DNA from: Bacteroidia bacterium
GTDB lineage: Bacteria; Bacteroidota; Bacteroidia; B-17B0; Aurantibacillaceae
Reading direction: 5' to 3'
DNA length: 64,000 nucleotides
Assembly (NCBI GenBank): GCA_018000995.1
Contig: JAGNIU010000017.1
Coordinates: forward strand, 1 to 64,000
The notes beneath the pieces are model-generated. The model searched no databases. It was not told where the DNA came from and saw only the letters and a list, made by a program, of their open reading frames with translations. The translations under genes were made by a program, and so were the position numbers. This document shows positions 63,385 through 64,000 of this stretch, piece after piece (the stretch's first letter is position 1; each line of letters starts with the position of its first letter).

Positions 63385-64000
63385 TTAAGCTTCAACAGAT
63401 TTCGAAGCGCGTTTTCTTTCGTTCTCGTCAAGAATAATTTTACGCATACGGATATGGTTAGGAGTAATTTCTACATATTCATCACCTTGAATGTATTCCA
63501 TTGCTTCTTCTAAACTGAAACGAACTTTTGGTGCAATACGAACTTTATCATCTGTACCACTGGCACGCATGTTAGTTAATTTTTTCTCACCACAAAGGTT
63601 AATTACTAAATCGTCAGGACGAATATGTTCACCTACAACCATACCAGGATAAATTTCCTCACCCGGTTCGATAAAAAACTTTCCGCGATCTTGTAATTTG
63701 TCGATACTGTAAGCAACTGAAGTTCCTTTTTCTTTACTTAACAAAACACCTGCAATACGATTAGGAATAACACCCTTCCACGGTTCAAATGATTTGAAAC
63801 GGTGAGCCATGATGGCTTCACCTGCAGTTGCTGTTAAAATATTGTTACGTAAACCAATGATACCACGAGATGGAATTTCAAATTCAATATGAATTAAATC
63901 TCCTTTTGGTTCCATCACTAACATATCACCTTTACGTTGAGAAACTAAATCAATAACACGACTTGATGATTCTTGCGGCACATCAATAGTTAAAACCTCA
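63385..64000 (-). CDS. typA: Translation GTPase TypA/BipA, C-terminal part (5' end outside window)
   Basis: The frame is open to the window edge (upstream residues EVLTIDVPQES), so the GTPase domain is missing. Visible: SRGIIGLRNNILTATAGEAI, GEEIYPGMVVGEHIRPDDLV, KKLTNMRASGTDDKVRIAPK and EAMEYIQGDEYVEITPNHIR, the C-terminal domains of TypA/BipA, a ribosome-associated stress GTPase. The stop lies 9 bp after the convergent LytTR gene. Confidence 0.95.
   Translation of the reverse strand, partial: EVLTIDVPQESSSRVIDLVSQRKGDMLVMEPKGDLIHIEFEIPSRGIIGLRNNILTATAGEAIMAHRFKSFEPWKGVIPNRIAGVLLSKEKGTSVAYSIDKLQDRGKFFIEPGEEIYPGMVVGEHIRPDDLVINLCGEKKLTNMRASGTDDKVRIAPKVRFSLEEAMEYIQGDEYVEITPNHIRMRKIILDENERKRASKSVEA

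Noticed and set aside
1-64000. tRNA, rRNA, insertion sequence, prophage or replication origin
   Set aside because: No cloverleaf, rRNA core, transposase/integrase or DnaA-box cluster was seen in the intergenic gaps, most of which are under 200 bp.

Overview
The window is a chromosomal segment of a low-GC member of the Bacteroidota. The evidence is several secreted proteins with type IX secretion (T9SS) C-terminal sorting domains, one gliding-motility-type (CHU_C) C-terminus, TonB-type outer-membrane barrels with carboxypeptidase-regulatory N-domains, a LytS/LytTR pair, a futalosine menaquinone gene (mqnC), no recognisable Shine-Dalgarno sites, and several promoters fitting the Bacteroidota pattern TTTG-N19/21-TAnnTTTG. 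I see no rRNA, tRNA, CRISPR array, transposase or prophage. Genes are densely packed and mostly housekeeping.

Layout. 1-5.6 kb: end of a polysaccharide flippase gene, a 13-repeat T9SS protein, and a panD / membrane protein / heptose-1-P adenylyltransferase cluster. 5.7-18 kb: a TonB receptor, bestrophin, hppD, an outer-membrane barrel, and a giant TPR + four-GAF + SpoIIE-phosphatase sensor. 18-31 kb: gcvP, three T9SS cargo proteins (one an M43 metalloprotease), purT, small envelope proteins and an odd parvulin. 31-43 kb: folB, a second barrel, a 1367-residue type-B T9SS protein, small membrane proteins, pheS, a MORN + VWA protein and clpP. 43-49.5 kb: Tat-exported M24 peptidase, mqnC, leucyl aminopeptidase and pdxA.

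49.5-60.6 kb is the most interesting part. Two amino-acid operons lie head to tail and each begins with a cis-acting RNA. The methionine/homoserine operon (a 73-residue orphan, metX, hom, SGNH hydrolase) has a promoter, a 5' hairpin, a SAM-I riboswitch, a 40-codon leader ORF ending in a Cys/Met run, and further hairpins. The complete hisGDCBHAFI(E) operon has a perfect promoter, a 25-codon leader peptide with four consecutive His codons, and a rho-independent terminator whose left arm can pair instead with a segment inside the leader ORF: a textbook attenuator. The his operon is also invaded by three palindromic elements, one of them apparently in frame inside hisH.

60.6-64 kb: a LytS-type histidine kinase with its LytTR regulator, and the C-terminal part of typA. 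Small palindromic repeats recur in several intergenic gaps of the window.
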